A stretch of 64,000 nt of DNA from Nitratidesulfovibrio sp. (GCF_040373385.1 NZ_JBDXXH010000001.1:673400-737399), one strand, 5' to 3'. Counted from the stretch's first letter, positions 26,478 to 35,392 are shown. Translations and numbers: made by a program. Notes: generated by a model from the letters alone, not told the origin.

Positions 26478-27419
26478 TTACGCGGCGATGAAGCTGTCGG
26501 AGGCGTCCTGAATGCTCACCGGACCCTTCTCGTTGCGGGGCAGGCGCGGGGCCTTGTCGGACTTGCCCGGTTCCGTCCCGTCGGCCTTGCCGGATTTGGC
26601 CTTGCCGACGCGGGCCTTGTCCGCCTGCTCGGGCTTGGTCGAGCGGGCCACCTGCTTGCCCTTGGCTTTCTTGGCGGCCTTCTTGTTCGCCACGATCTTG
26701 CCCTTGCCGTCACTGCCCACGTGGTCTTCGGTCAGGCCGAAAGGGGTCCAGTCGGCCAGGGCGATGTCCAGCGACTCGAACGAGCGGCCCGATGCGTAGA
26801 TGACCGGCACGCTGCCTTCTGGAGTGGAGGCGAACAGCACGGTGCCGTTGGCGCCGGGCTCGGGCATGGCGGCGGTGTGGGGGCCGGGGATGTTGGCCGG
26901 ACGCGAGGCATCCAGTGTCACGGTGGAGGCGGTGGCGCCGTCGGAAGCCTTGGCTGCGGCCAGCAGTTCGGACGCGGCATCGGCCTGGTCGCTGCCGTTG
27001 GCGGCGGACTGGTTGCGTCCACCGCGCAGCACGTACAGGAAGTCGCTGCCGGTTTCGCCCACCATGGCCACCATGGTGCTGCCGCCGCGCGTGGCCAGCA
27101 GGCTGACCGGCACGGTGCCACCGTGGATGCCGATGTAGGCCGGGCGCGAGCCGCCGGGCATGTCGATCCAGCCGTCGTCATCCGCCTGGGCCTGCACCTC
27201 GGAAGAGTGCAGGGCCACGCGGCGGGCATCGCCAGCGCCATTCACTGCGGCCCGGCCATGGCCGGACAGGGAATCGGGCATGTCGCCGCGCTCCGCCTCG
27301 GTGACGGTGGGTACGGCAAACACGAGCAGCGCCAGCAGCGATGCCAGCAGCCGGGATGTGGTTACATTGCGGAAATATATGGAGGGGCAAGGTACACGCC
27401 GAACGTTGTCGCCGCGCAT
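26478..27419 (-). CDS. Hypothetical exported protein with lysine-rich tail
   Basis: A 313-residue protein with an N-terminal signal (LLASLLALLVFAVPTVTEA, cleavage near residue 42). The mature part is Ala/Ser/Gly-rich with short beta-like segments (YIGIHGGTVPVSLLATRGGS, SDFLYVLRGG, GTVLFASTPEGSVPVIYASG). It ends in a Lys/Ala-rich basic region (KIVANKKAAKKAKGKQVARS) reminiscent of nucleic-acid- or polyanion-binding tails. No family is recognised. The ATG at 27419 is preferred to the GTG at 27470 because the predicted promoter (27479-27507) would leave the GTG almost no leader. It is flanked by its own promoter and terminator. Confidence 0.7.
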   Translation of the reverse strand: MRGDNVRRVPCPSIYFRNVTTSRLLASLLALLVFAVPTVTEAERGDMPDSLSGHGRAAVNGAGDARRVALHSSEVQAQADDDGWIDMPGGSRPAYIGIHGGTVPVSLLATRGGSTMVAMVGETGSDFLYVLRGGRNQSAANGSDQADAASELLAAAKASDGATASTVTLDASRPANIPGPHTAAMPEPGANGTVLFASTPEGSVPVIYASGRSFESLDIALADWTPFGLTEDHVGSDGKGKIVANKKAAKKAKGKQVARSTKPEQADKARVGKAKSGKADGTEPGKSDKAPRLPRNEKGPVSIQDASDSFIAA

Positions 27420-27478
27420 GGTGATGTTTACCGTGAGTCCTTCGGATGGTGTTGTATGGCGTATCGCCACGTGTGCAG

Positions 27479-27507
27479 GCTTTATTGATTCGGGCGGCCC
27501 CTGTCAA
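27479..27507 (-). promoter_or_regulatory. Sigma-70 promoter for the exported-protein gene
   Basis: Minus strand: perfect -35 TTGACA (27502-27507), 17-base spacer, -10 TAAAGC (27479-27484). The predicted start near 27472 gives a ~50-base leader to the ATG at 27419. Confidence 0.65.
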
Positions 27508-27795
27508 GGGTGCGGAATGGTACGCAGAAATATTTTTTTAGCGCTTACATTTCAGTATGTTGCAAAGTGTGCACGATGGTGGGGTGCCCCTGCGAGGCCC
27601 CCCGTGGCGCGACCTGTGGCCGGGCCTTGCGCGATTTTGGTAAAACAGCAGCTTTTCAAGGCGATTAGCTGATGTTGGGAACTCTAGAGAATTGGCCCTG
27701 CCAAGGCCGTTTCGGGCCGTTTTTTGCCCTGGCCCGGCGTTGCGCTGGCCGAATATTCACCGGCTTGGGGTGTCCGGTCGTGTTCCCGGAACAGA
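27508..27795 (+). other. Intergenic region with a rightward terminator and no gene
   Basis: AT-richer stretch upstream of the exported-protein gene and downstream of the hydrolase stop. Between 27692 and 27726 it has two small hairpins (TTGGC-CCT-GCCAA, then GGCC-N6-GGCC) followed by GTTTTTT on the plus strand, a rightward intrinsic terminator without any protein gene in front of it. An unannotated small RNA ending at about 27726 would explain it; no promoter is clear, although AGTATGTT near 27552-27559 resembles an extended -10. Confidence 0.3.
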
Positions 27796-29229
27796 TCAGC
27801 GTGGTGCGGGGGCGTCCTGCTTGCGCGGCTTGCCGTCCTTTTTCCGTTTTTCGTCCCTGTCGCCCTTGGCCTTGCTTTTGGCCGAGGTGGCGTTGGTTGC
27901 CGGGAGGGGGGGCTGTTGCACCTGCAATGCTTGGGGTTCCGGCTCCGGGGGCGGCGCGGGCAGGGGGGGGCCAGCCTCGCCCAGGGTGGACAGGAAAAAG
28001 CGCACCAGGCGGGCGTTGAGGATGCGGTGGATGGTTTGACGGGTGTCCTCGTCCACCCCGCCGCACAGTTCCGGCAGGTCGCGTTGCAGGGTGGGGGGGC
28101 AGGCGGCCATGAGCGCGTAGTGGTCCGCACCGGCCAGCACGGTGAATTCCGGCGGGCGGGGCAGGGCGGCGCGCAGGGCGTCGGCGTGCAGGGGGGCGCG
28201 GTTCACCTCATCCTCATCGGCCTTCAGGATGGCCACGGGAACGGTGACCCTGGTCAGCGATGCACGGGGAAAGAGCATGCCGTAGCCGGGGGCCACCAGC
28301 GCCACGGCACGTACCCGGACGTCCGTCATCAATGCCTGGGGGGCCTGGGGGGCCTGCGAGGGTTGTGAGGTCTGGCTGGGCGGGAATGGCGTTGCGGGGG
28401 GGACGGCGGATTCCGTGGCCCCGGGGCCGGATTGCAGCGGGCGCAGGGCCTCCGGCAGGCGGGCCAGCCGTTCGGAGGCCCACTTGGTGCAGTAGGGGTC
28501 TCCGGGGGTGGTGCGTTCGCAATAGCCCGCATAGCGGCCGCCGTCGGGACGGGCGCCCGCCAGCAACAGGGCGGTGGCCCCGCCAGTGCCGAAGCCGATG
28601 ACCCCGATGCGGGTGGGATCGATCATGGGGGCGGTTTCCGGGGCGCGCAACAGCCTGCTGATGGTGGTGCTGATGTGCCTGGGCCGGGCCGTGAGCTGCT
28701 CGGGCAGGAAAAGGGACGAGGTGTCGTTGCTGTTGTCGCCGGGGTGGGTGGGTGCCGCCACCACAAAGCCCGCACGGGCCAGGGCTTCTGCCGTGTCGTG
28801 GTGGGCTAGGCGCGAACCTGCGGTGCAGTGCGAGATGACCAGCAGCGGGAAGCGGCCCGGCACTTCCTTGCCGCCGCGCGCCACGTCCAGCGTCCAGTCG
28901 CCGAGGTGGATTTCGGATGGGGCGCGGACGGAAGGGTACCACACGGCCACGTCGAGCCGTTCGCCGGTTTCGGGAATCCAGATACCCATGGTGCGGAAGC
29001 CGGGCTGGTACGAGGCGGACTCGTCCGCGCGGGCGTCTTTCGCGATGGGCAGGAAGCAGCCGGATACGCCTGCCGTCAGGGTTGGGGGGATGCTTTGGGG
29101 CATGCCCACGGGCAGCAGCAGGGCGGCGGCCAGCGACGCGGCCAGCAGGGTGCGCGGCACGCTCCGGGCGGGGCCGGACGCGTGGAGACGGGTGGGGATC
29201 GGGGTACGGGGCGCGTGGCCGCGCGGCAT
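27796..29229 (-). CDS. Exported alpha/beta-hydrolase-fold protein lacking the nucleophile
   Basis: A 477-residue protein of the dienelactone-hydrolase/predicted-esterase type. A signal peptide (TLLAASLAAALLLPVG) is near residues 28-45. The hydrolase core (about 75-410) shows LDVAVWYPSVRAPS, FPLLVISHCTAGSRLAHHDT, GFVVAAPTHPGDNSND, IGVIGFGTGGATALLLAG, AVALVAPGYGMLFP, VPVAILKADEDEVN and the late His of AGADHYALMA. At the nucleophile elbow the usual GFSxGG reads GFGTGG, so the catalytic Ser is Gly and the protein may be a non-enzymatic binder. The C-terminus is a Pro-rich then Lys-rich tail (NATSAKSKAKGDRDEKRKKD). The start at 29229 has GGAGG six bases upstream. Confidence 0.82.
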   Translation of the reverse strand: MPRGHAPRTPIPTRLHASGPARSVPRTLLAASLAAALLLPVGMPQSIPPTLTAGVSGCFLPIAKDARADESASYQPGFRTMGIWIPETGERLDVAVWYPSVRAPSEIHLGDWTLDVARGGKEVPGRFPLLVISHCTAGSRLAHHDTAEALARAGFVVAAPTHPGDNSNDTSSLFLPEQLTARPRHISTTISRLLRAPETAPMIDPTRIGVIGFGTGGATALLLAGARPDGGRYAGYCERTTPGDPYCTKWASERLARLPEALRPLQSGPGATESAVPPATPFPPSQTSQPSQAPQAPQALMTDVRVRAVALVAPGYGMLFPRASLTRVTVPVAILKADEDEVNRAPLHADALRAALPRPPEFTVLAGADHYALMAACPPTLQRDLPELCGGVDEDTRQTIHRILNARLVRFFLSTLGEAGPPLPAPPPEPEPQALQVQQPPLPATNATSAKSKAKGDRDEKRKKDGKPRKQDAPAPR

Positions 29230-29289
29230 GGGAGACCTCCGGTATGTCCACGAGCGAGATACCGCATGCGCCCCCACCCGGCAAGGCCC

Positions 29290-29345
29290 CATGCGATCGG
29301 ACGCGATCGGGCGCGACCCTGTGCGACCCTGTGCGACCGGACGCG
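29290..29345. repeat. ~10-11-bp tandem repeat upstream of the hydrolase gene
   Basis: Imperfect units of GCGATCGG(A/G)C and GCGACCCTGT type lie in the short gap between the DUF3298 gene stop and the hydrolase gene start. Non-coding. Confidence 0.7.
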
Positions 29346-29352
29346 CGCCGCG

Positions 29353-30414
29353 TCAGCGCGCCCTGCCCCAGTAGGAGAGGTGCGGCGCGCACTGCAACAG
29401 CGGCTCGATGGGCACCTCCACCTCCAGTGGCGGATCTGCCGGAGTCCTGTGGCCGTCCATGGGAAAATTGCCTGGCACGCTGGAGGTACCGCCGACGGAG
29501 GCGTTCTGCCAGCAGCACGAGCCGGGCAGCACCATGAGACCCCGAGGGGTGAGCCAGAAGACGACCGGGGTTTGCGCATTGTCCGGGCTCGCGTTGCCCA
29601 AACCCCTCGCGCCCGTCGACATCATGAGCAATTGCCTGCCTTCGGCCACGGTGCCAGATGCCAGGCCAGACGCCAGGCCAGATGCCAGGCCAGACGCCAG
29701 GCCAGATGCCAGGCCAGACGCCCGGCCAGACGTGCCGGGTCGGGTCCCGGACGGGGCGGTCCCACCGTCTTCCCCAACGTGAGGGGCACCGCCGATCCGC
29801 CGCCGCAGATGGGCGATCAGCACGGCGTCGGCGCAGTCGTCGTCGCCGAACAGGTCGTCGAGTTCGATGCGCCGCCCTGCCGCCAGGTCGTAGCTAACGG
29901 CCAGCAGGTCATGCTGTACGGTGGCGTTTTCCCGGCCCCACAGGCCGGTCTGCACCTCGAAGATCACCGACACGGCGTTGGCCGATGGCCGGGAAATGCG
30001 GTGGGTGGCGCTAAGCCAGTCGCGTCGGGCCGGGGTGTAGATGTCCGCGATTGCCGGCGGGGCGCCCTGCGGCGCGGCGTTGGACGTGCCGCCATGCGAT
30101 GGTGTGGCCCCGTCCGCCTCTTCTGGTCCGTTCGCCTCGGCTGGCAGGCCGGGCCGAAGAGGGCGCGGCCCTGCGGCGGACTGCGGGGGCAGGCCGTGCC
30201 CGGCCACGCGGCGGAAGGCGTCGGTAAGTTTCCAGACGATGCGCCCGATGTCTGCATCCACGGCGGGGTGGTGCAGCACGGGGTAACTGATGGAAACGTC
30301 GTAGTGTTCGCCCACCTGTTCGTACCGTGTCCCGGCTCCCGTGACCGGGGCAGGAAACGCAGGCAGGACGAAAACGGCGAAAAGCGCGGCCAGGACCGCG
30401 TGGCGGATGGGCAT
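29353..30414 (-). CDS. Exported DUF3298/DUF4163-type protein
   Basis: A 353-residue periplasmic protein: signal peptide 1-27 (AVLAALFAVFVLPAFPAPVT), then YDVSISYPVLHHPAVDADIG, the opening of a DUF4163-like domain, and later AVSVIFEVQTGL, AVSYDLAAGRRIELDDLFGD (the DUF3298 hallmark, as in RsiV), VVFWLTPRGLMVLPG and a C-terminal strand with PIEPLLQCAPHLSYWG. Two low-complexity inserts interrupt it; one is a run of GLAS units encoded by a 12-bp tandem repeat. RsiV-type domains bind lysozyme; no sigma factor is adjacent, so function is open. The start has AGAGG six bases upstream. 123 bases separate it from the downstream hydrolase gene, which has its own ribosome site. Confidence 0.8.
   Translation of the reverse strand: MPIRHAVLAALFAVFVLPAFPAPVTGAGTRYEQVGEHYDVSISYPVLHHPAVDADIGRIVWKLTDAFRRVAGHGLPPQSAAGPRPLRPGLPAEANGPEEADGATPSHGGTSNAAPQGAPPAIADIYTPARRDWLSATHRISRPSANAVSVIFEVQTGLWGRENATVQHDLLAVSYDLAAGRRIELDDLFGDDDCADAVLIAHLRRRIGGAPHVGEDGGTAPSGTRPGTSGRASGLASGLASGLASGLASGLASGTVAEGRQLLMMSTGARGLGNASPDNAQTPVVFWLTPRGLMVLPGSCCWQNASVGGTSSVPGNFPMDGHRTPADPPLEVEVPIEPLLQCAPHLSYWGRAR
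29654..29728. repeat. 12-bp in-frame tandem repeat (GLAS)
   Basis: About six 12-bp units (CCAGGCCAGATG alternating with CCAGGCCAGACG) encode the SGLASGLASGLA run in the DUF3298 protein. The alternation of two variants gives a higher-order 24-bp period. Confidence 0.9.
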
Positions 30415-31057
30415 TCCAGCCTCTGAAGTACGCGGATGTCTACGGAAAACAAATACAGCTAGCAGGGATCGGCAGTGCGGCCAAGGCGGGAAAGCCCCCT
30501 ACCTGGGTACGGCACCCCGCATGATGCGTGCTTCCTGGCCGTTTTTCCTGCGTTGCGGCCACGGTCCGCATGTGCCCGGCCAACGCGTACCGCAGCCAAT
30601 GCGCAGCCCGGCCAATGCGTCCCCGATCCGCACGTACCCGTGCGTGACCGGAGCCGCTGCGCCATCCATCTGTATCGGTAGGGAAGCGGTTCTTCTTAAC
30701 CCACGGGTGCATGCCGCCGCACATGTCCCGCCTTTTCGGCGCCACGTGCCGTATCCGTTCGCAAGCGCATCGCTGCCTGCATTCCCCCCATTGTTTCGGG
30801 CTGTTGCCTTTCCTTGCCCCTCTTTCCCCTCCTTTCCTGCCGGGCATTCCCGGCATTTTTCACGCTGGGCGGGCCGTGCGTTTTTTTTGCGTCATGCCCG
30901 CGCATGCTTCGTACACCGCTACGCCCCCCTTCCAACCCCCTTCCGGTCGCATCCGCCCGAAAAGCGGGGTGTACCACCGGTTCACGCGGCGCGGCCGTGG
31001 TGGTCGGGTGGTCCGGCCCCGCGAGACGTCCGCACACCGAAGCAAGGAGGCAATGCC
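30415..31057. other. Non-coding stretch left of the virion gene cluster
   Basis: About 640 bases between the leftward DUF3298 gene and the rightward virion genes. Both promoters should lie here. The right half is pyrimidine-rich and low in complexity (30770-30900). A terminase large subunit gene, expected just before the portal cluster, is not present; no frame here carries a Walker A motif or other terminase signature. No tRNA or attachment site was recognised. Confidence 0.5.
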
Positions 31058-31285
31058 ATGGGTGGTGGCGGCAAATCGTACAAGGCCCCGGAACCCCCGG
31101 CTCCCCCCGCTCCCCCCGCCGCCGACGAGGTGGCCGAGCAGGAGGCCAAGGCCGTTGAGGACGCGCGCGAGGATGCCCGCCGCGCCGCGCTGCGTGCGCG
31201 GGGCAGGCAGGGCACCATCCTGACCGGGGCGCTGGGCGTGCCCGGCACGCCCGATACCCAGCGCAAGACGCTGCTGGGATTGTGA
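31058..31285 (+). CDS. Small phage protein preceding the portal
   Basis: A 75-residue protein: Gly-rich start (MGGGGKSYKAPEPPAPP), a charged helix (EVAEQEAKAVEDAREDARRA) and the end GTILTGALGVPGTPDTQRKT. Proteins of this size and pattern are regularly found directly before Head-tail_con portals in podoviruses and are thought to be minor virion or assembly proteins. AAGGAGG lies eight bases upstream. It opens the rightward structural operon, 10 bases before the portal gene. Confidence 0.75.
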   Translation: MGGGGKSYKAPEPPAPPAPPAADEVAEQEAKAVEDAREDARRAALRARGRQGTILTGALGVPGTPDTQRKTLLGL

Positions 31286-31295
31286 GGAGCCTGGC

Positions 31296-33116
31296 ATGAC
31301 CAGCCAACGACTGCGCGACGCCCGCGAGGCGGTGGACTTTCTGGAACGGCAGCGCGCGCCGTGGGAAGAGGCGTGGCGCGACATCGCCGCCTACGTCCTG
31401 CCCCGGCGCGGGCGCATGCACGGGCGCGACCCGCTGGGCGCTCCCGCTTCCGGCGCCGGGGCTGGCTCGTCCGGCGTGACGGGCGGCTCCACCGGCTCGG
31501 CCGACACGCGCGGCGGGCGGGTCATCGACGCCACGGCCACCCGCGCCGTGCGCATTCTGGCGGCGGGCATGCAGGGGGGGCTTACCTCGCCCGCGCGGCC
31601 CTGGTTCCGCCTGCGGCTGGCCGACGGGGCCGACGCGGAATCCGGCCCGGCCCGCCGTTGGCTGGATGCGGTGGAACAGCGGCTGTACTGGGCGCTGGCC
31701 CGCAGCAACTTCTACCAGGCATCGCATGCGCTCTATACGGAATTGGCCGCCTTCGGTTCCGCCGACCTGTACCATGAGGTGGACCCGGAACGGCTGACCC
31801 GCTTCGCCGCGCTGACCTGCGGCGAATTCGCCTGGGCCTGCGATGCGGCGGGCCGCGTGGACACCGTGGCGCGGCGCATGCTGATGACCGCCCGCCAACT
31901 GGCGGAACGCTACGGCGAGGCGCGGCTGTCCAGCGGCACGCGGCGCATGCTGCGCAAGGAACCCAACCGCCACGTGGAGGTGGTGCATCTGGTGCGGCCC
32001 CGCGCCGTGCGCACCCCCGGCCATGACGGCAACCTGCACATGCCCTTCGAGTCGCTGGTGTTCGAGGCGGACGGTGCCGCCGGAGACCTGCTGCACGAGG
32101 GCGGCTTCGAGGAATTCCCGCATCTGGCCGCGCGCTGGGACGTTACCGGCAGCGACGTGTACGGGCGCTCGCCCGGCATGGACGTGCTGCCCGACGTCAA
32201 GATGTTGCAGGAAATGGCCCGCAGCCAACTGTTGGCCATCCACAAGGTGGTCAACCCGCCCATGCGCGTGCCCACCGGCTTCAAGCAGCGCCTCAACCTG
32301 ATTCCCGGCGCGCAGAACTACGTGGCGCCGGGCCAGCCCGAGGCGGTGGCCCCGCTTTACCAGATCAACCCGGACATCGCGGCGGTGACGCGCAAGATCG
32401 ACGACGTGCGCAAGGCCGTGCGCGAGGGGTTCTTCAACGACCTGTTCCTGATGTTCACGGCGGATGGCCGCTCCAACGTCACGGCGGCGGAGGTGGCCGA
32501 ACGCGGGCAGGAAAAGCTGCTCATGCTCGGCCCGGTCATCGAGCGGCACCAGACGGAACTGCTCGATCCGCTGCTGACGCGCACCTACGGCATCCTGCGC
32601 CGGGCCGGGGCGTTGCCGCCCAACCCGCCGGAGCTGGAAGGGCTGGAGATGCGCGTGGAATACGTCTCGGCGCTGGCCCAGGCCCAGCGGATGGGGGCGG
32701 CGCAGTCCATCCGCCAGTTCGCGGCGGAGGTCACGGCCCTGTCGGCCACCGCGCCCGGCGTGCTGGACAAGATCGACTTCGAGCAGGCCGTGGACGAGTT
32801 GGCCGCCATCGGCGGGGTGCCCGCGCGGGTGGTGCGCTCCGATGCCGAGGTGCTGCGGCTGCGCGCGGAACGCGAGGCCGTGCAGGCGGCGCAGGGGGCT
32901 GCCGTGGCGCGCGGTGCGGCGGGTGCCGCCAGTGCACTGGCAAGGGTGCTGGGCGTGGACGGAGGGGACGGCGCGTCGAGCGGGGGCGTCGGCAGTGGCG
33001 GGAGCGGGGCGTCAACTGGGGGTGTCGGTGCCGCCGCATCGGTCACGCCTTCTGCGCCCTCCCGGCCTTCTGTCCCGCCTGTCCCGGCGGGCCGGGGCAC
33101 GGAGGCGCTCGCATGA
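31296..33116 (+). CDS. Podoviral portal (head-to-tail connector) protein
   Basis: A 606-residue portal of the Head-tail_con family (T7 gp8-like), forming the dodecameric vertex through which DNA is packaged and ejected. Family landmarks: FLERQRAPWEEAWRDIAAYV at the N-terminus, VIDATATRAVRILAAGMQGG then LTSPARPWFRL, QASHALYTELAAFGSADLYH, a central KMLQEMARSQLLAIHKVVNP stretch, and PLYQINPDIAAVTRKIDDVR, FFNDLFLMF. The last ~60 residues are Gly/Ser/Pro-rich low complexity, beyond the usual fold. GGAGCCTGGC precedes the start. It overlaps the next gene by ATGA. The frame is intact over full length. Confidence 0.93.
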   Translation: MTSQRLRDAREAVDFLERQRAPWEEAWRDIAAYVLPRRGRMHGRDPLGAPASGAGAGSSGVTGGSTGSADTRGGRVIDATATRAVRILAAGMQGGLTSPARPWFRLRLADGADAESGPARRWLDAVEQRLYWALARSNFYQASHALYTELAAFGSADLYHEVDPERLTRFAALTCGEFAWACDAAGRVDTVARRMLMTARQLAERYGEARLSSGTRRMLRKEPNRHVEVVHLVRPRAVRTPGHDGNLHMPFESLVFEADGAAGDLLHEGGFEEFPHLAARWDVTGSDVYGRSPGMDVLPDVKMLQEMARSQLLAIHKVVNPPMRVPTGFKQRLNLIPGAQNYVAPGQPEAVAPLYQINPDIAAVTRKIDDVRKAVREGFFNDLFLMFTADGRSNVTAAEVAERGQEKLLMLGPVIERHQTELLDPLLTRTYGILRRAGALPPNPPELEGLEMRVEYVSALAQAQRMGAAQSIRQFAAEVTALSATAPGVLDKIDFEQAVDELAAIGGVPARVVRSDAEVLRLRAEREAVQAAQGAAVARGAAGAASALARVLGVDGGDGASSGGVGSGGSGASTGGVGAAASVTPSAPSRPSVPPVPAGRGTEALA

Positions 33117-33658
33117 GCCGCCATTCCTCCCCCATTCCTTCCCGTACGGCGGACGGCGGGCGTCACCCTGATTCCGTGCAGCGGGCCGCCTCTGCGCCGC
33201 AGGCCGACCCCATTCCGCAGCCCGACATGATCCTGGCCGACCTGCTGGCCCGCACCGCCATGGCGGATGCCGAAGGCCCCGGTGTCCTCAATGGCCCCGA
33301 TGGAGCGGACGGCCTGCTGACCGACCTGCTGGGGCCGGAGGTGGAAGAGGCCCGCCGTGCCCGGCGCGAGGAAACCACCCGTCTTGCCGCCTATCTCGAC
33401 GACCTTGCGGCGGTGCTGCGCACGCAGGGCGGGGTCGGGGTGCGCGTGCTGCGCCACTGGCTGGATGCCGCCTGCGCCAACGACCGCCTGTCCCGGCCAG
33501 AGCCCGCCATCCACGGGGCAGCGGCCCTGTACGACTATGCCCGCGACCGCACGGCGGAAATCGCCATGGCCGACCCGGCCAGCCTGCTGCGCATCCAGTT
33601 GGAAGGGGCGCGGCGCTGGGCCGGGGAACAACTGAACACCGGCGGGCGGCGGGACTGA
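33113..33658 (+). CDS. Phage structural-cluster protein (Bbp19-like?)
   Basis: A 181-residue protein following the portal. The first 85 residues are low complexity; the C-terminal half is helical: TTRLAAYLDDLAAVLRTQGG, VGVRVLRHWLDAACANDRLS, AAALYDYARDRTAEIAMADP. Position and the GxRVLxxWL...LYxxARxxAxxI pattern resemble the Bbp19-like proteins that sit between portal and scaffold genes in BPP-1-like podoviruses, but identity is tentative. It is translationally coupled to the portal by a 4-base overlap. Confidence 0.65.
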   Translation: MSRHSSPIPSRTADGGRHPDSVQRAASAPQADPIPQPDMILADLLARTAMADAEGPGVLNGPDGADGLLTDLLGPEVEEARRARREETTRLAAYLDDLAAVLRTQGGVGVRVLRHWLDAACANDRLSRPEPAIHGAAALYDYARDRTAEIAMADPASLLRIQLEGARRWAGEQLNTGGRRD

Positions 33659-33753
33659 TTCCGCCCGCGCCGCATCGGTACGCGTTCAACGGGCGCATCT
33701 TCAACAGACGCGCTTTCACCACGCACGCCTGCAACCCAGCAACGGAGAACACC

Positions 33754-34458
33754 ATGGAACAGACACTGGCCCCGGCACCATCACCCATCATGGCGGGCGG
33801 CGCATCCGGCGCATCGGGCGCATCCGGCCCATCTGGCATGTCCGGCCCTTCCGCCCCGGCGAACCCGGCTACCGCATCGGTGGCCCCCGCCATTCCCGCC
33901 GATTCCGGCACCGTCCCCGGCCTGCCCGGCCTGCCCGGCGTGCCCGGCCCGTCCGATTCCCCCGATTCGCCTGCTGCGCCCGGCAGCCCCGCCGCCCCGC
34001 GCAACGCCGCAGACTACGCCTTCGACCTGCCGGACCACCTCACGGTGGATACGGCTGCGGCGGACCGTTTCCGCGCACTGTGCGCCGCCCAGGGGCTGAC
34101 CCCGGAACAGGCCCGCGCCGCCGTGAACTTCTACGTGGCCGAGCACGAGGCGGCGGGGGGCCTGGCCGCCGACGGCTGCGAGGCGGGCCTGCGCACCCTG
34201 TGGAAGGGCCGCTACGACGAGCGCATCGATACCGCCCGCCGCGCCGTGCGCGGCCTGGACGCCCGCATGGAGGGGCGGCTGGCCCCGCTGGTGCGCGCCG
34301 GGCTCGGCAACCATCCCGCCTTTGCCGAACTGATGGCCCTGGTGGGCGAGCGCATGGGCGAGGATTCGCTGGGCGCGGGCACCGGCCCGGCGGGCGCGCG
34401 CGGCGAGGCCATGAGCACCGAGGATTTCCTGCGGACCGTCGTGTTCGCCAAACGTTAA
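33754..34458 (+). CDS. Probable capsid scaffold protein
   Basis: A 234-residue protein located between portal and major capsid genes, where podoviruses encode the scaffold. The first ~85 residues are a Gly/Ala/Ser/Pro repeat region (GASGASGASGPSGMSGPS, PGLPGLPGVPGP) and may be removed or disordered. The C-terminal half holds the scaffold-like pattern YAFDLPDHLTVDTAAADRFR, AQGLTPEQARAAVNFYVAEH, LWKGRYDERIDTARRAVRGL and a final GLGNHPAFAELMALVGERMG. In known phages this protein directs capsid assembly and is absent from mature heads. GGAGAA lies before the ATG. Confidence 0.75.
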   Translation: MEQTLAPAPSPIMAGGASGASGASGPSGMSGPSAPANPATASVAPAIPADSGTVPGLPGLPGVPGPSDSPDSPAAPGSPAAPRNAADYAFDLPDHLTVDTAAADRFRALCAAQGLTPEQARAAVNFYVAEHEAAGGLAADGCEAGLRTLWKGRYDERIDTARRAVRGLDARMEGRLAPLVRAGLGNHPAFAELMALVGERMGEDSLGAGTGPAGARGEAMSTEDFLRTVVFAKR

Positions 34459-34477
34459 CCGCCAGGAGGCATCCGGC

Positions 34478-35392
34478 ATGGGCAAGACGCTGAAGGAACT
34501 GAGCAACGAACAGGCATCCACGCAGCCGCAGCAGGTGGACGGGCTGACCGAGGAGGCCCCCATCCTGGGCATCGTTCCCTTCGAAGAGGCCAGCCACGGC
34601 CTGTGGAACATGTACGAGGACGTGGAAGAGGTGCAGGGCGCGGGCTGGGTGGAGATGAACGCGCCCTTGCCCTCGGTGGAGGTGACCAGCAACCTGCGCA
34701 AGGTGGATCTGTCCATCCTTGGCGGCGAGATCGAGGTGCCGGAAGACACCGCCCGCATGTTCGGCGGCAAGGAGAAGTACTTCTCCAAGAAGATGCCCAA
34801 GGTGCTGCGCCGCTCGGGCATGTCGGCGGAACAGCGCATCATCTACGACAACTTCCGCGCCTTCGCCCTGGACCACGGCAAGGTCACCGACGCCGGGGCC
34901 GAGGCGGGCGGCTGCTATTCCATGCTGGCCGTGCGCTTCGTCGAAGGCGAAACCTGCGGCCTGTACAGCCCGGAATGCTTCAAGCAGGGCACCGTGCTGG
35001 ACGTGCAGTCCATCAACGGCGGCGAACTCTACAAGGCCACCAGCGGCCAGTACCAGGGCGTGCTGGTCTTCGGCCTGCGGCTGAAGTCGTACCTGGGCAT
35101 CCAGATCGCCAACCCCCACAGCGTGGCGGCCATCGTCAACGTGAACCGCGACAACGTGCCCACCGAGGCCATGATCGACGACATGCTGGCCCAGGTGCGC
35201 GCCACCTCCGGTTCCACCTACCTGTTCATGCACGAGCGCGCCCGCAACCTGCTGTACCGCTACAAGGCCGGTGCCTTGCAGATCGTGCCGGGCGGCAAGG
35301 ACATGGACCGCCAGATCACCCACTGGAACGGCATCGAGATCGTCACTTCCTACAACTTCAAGGATGGCACCGAACAGGTGCTTGCCCTGTAG
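34478..35392 (+). CDS. Major capsid protein
   Basis: A 304-residue protein with the layout of the Bbp17/gp7-type major capsid proteins of podoviruses: IVPFEEASHGLWNMYEDVEE, ALPSVEVTSNLRKVDLSILG (partly), EVPEDTARMFGGKEKYFSKK, FGLRLKSYLGIQIANPHSVA, MIDDMLAQVRATSGSTYLFM, ARNLLYRYKAGALQ and the end NGIEIVTSYNFKDGTEQVLA. It builds the icosahedral shell, presumably in the HK97 fold. Composition is less repetitive and codon use tighter than its neighbours, as expected for a highly expressed structural gene. AGGAGG lies eight bases before the start. Confidence 0.88.
   Translation: MGKTLKELSNEQASTQPQQVDGLTEEAPILGIVPFEEASHGLWNMYEDVEEVQGAGWVEMNAPLPSVEVTSNLRKVDLSILGGEIEVPEDTARMFGGKEKYFSKKMPKVLRRSGMSAEQRIIYDNFRAFALDHGKVTDAGAEAGGCYSMLAVRFVEGETCGLYSPECFKQGTVLDVQSINGGELYKATSGQYQGVLVFGLRLKSYLGIQIANPHSVAAIVNVNRDNVPTEAMIDDMLAQVRATSGSTYLFMHERARNLLYRYKAGALQIVPGGKDMDRQITHWNGIEIVTSYNFKDGTEQVLAL

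Noticed and set aside
29654-29728. Regular repeats that could suggest a CRISPR array
   Set aside because: The units are 12 bp, contiguous without spacers and in frame inside a protein gene. The 18-bp array at 3772 was rejected likewise; no cas gene is present.
30415-31057. Search for a terminase, tRNA or attachment site before the virion genes
   Set aside because: Nothing with a cloverleaf, ribosome site plus conserved motif, or a repeat matching the other islands could be found by eye.
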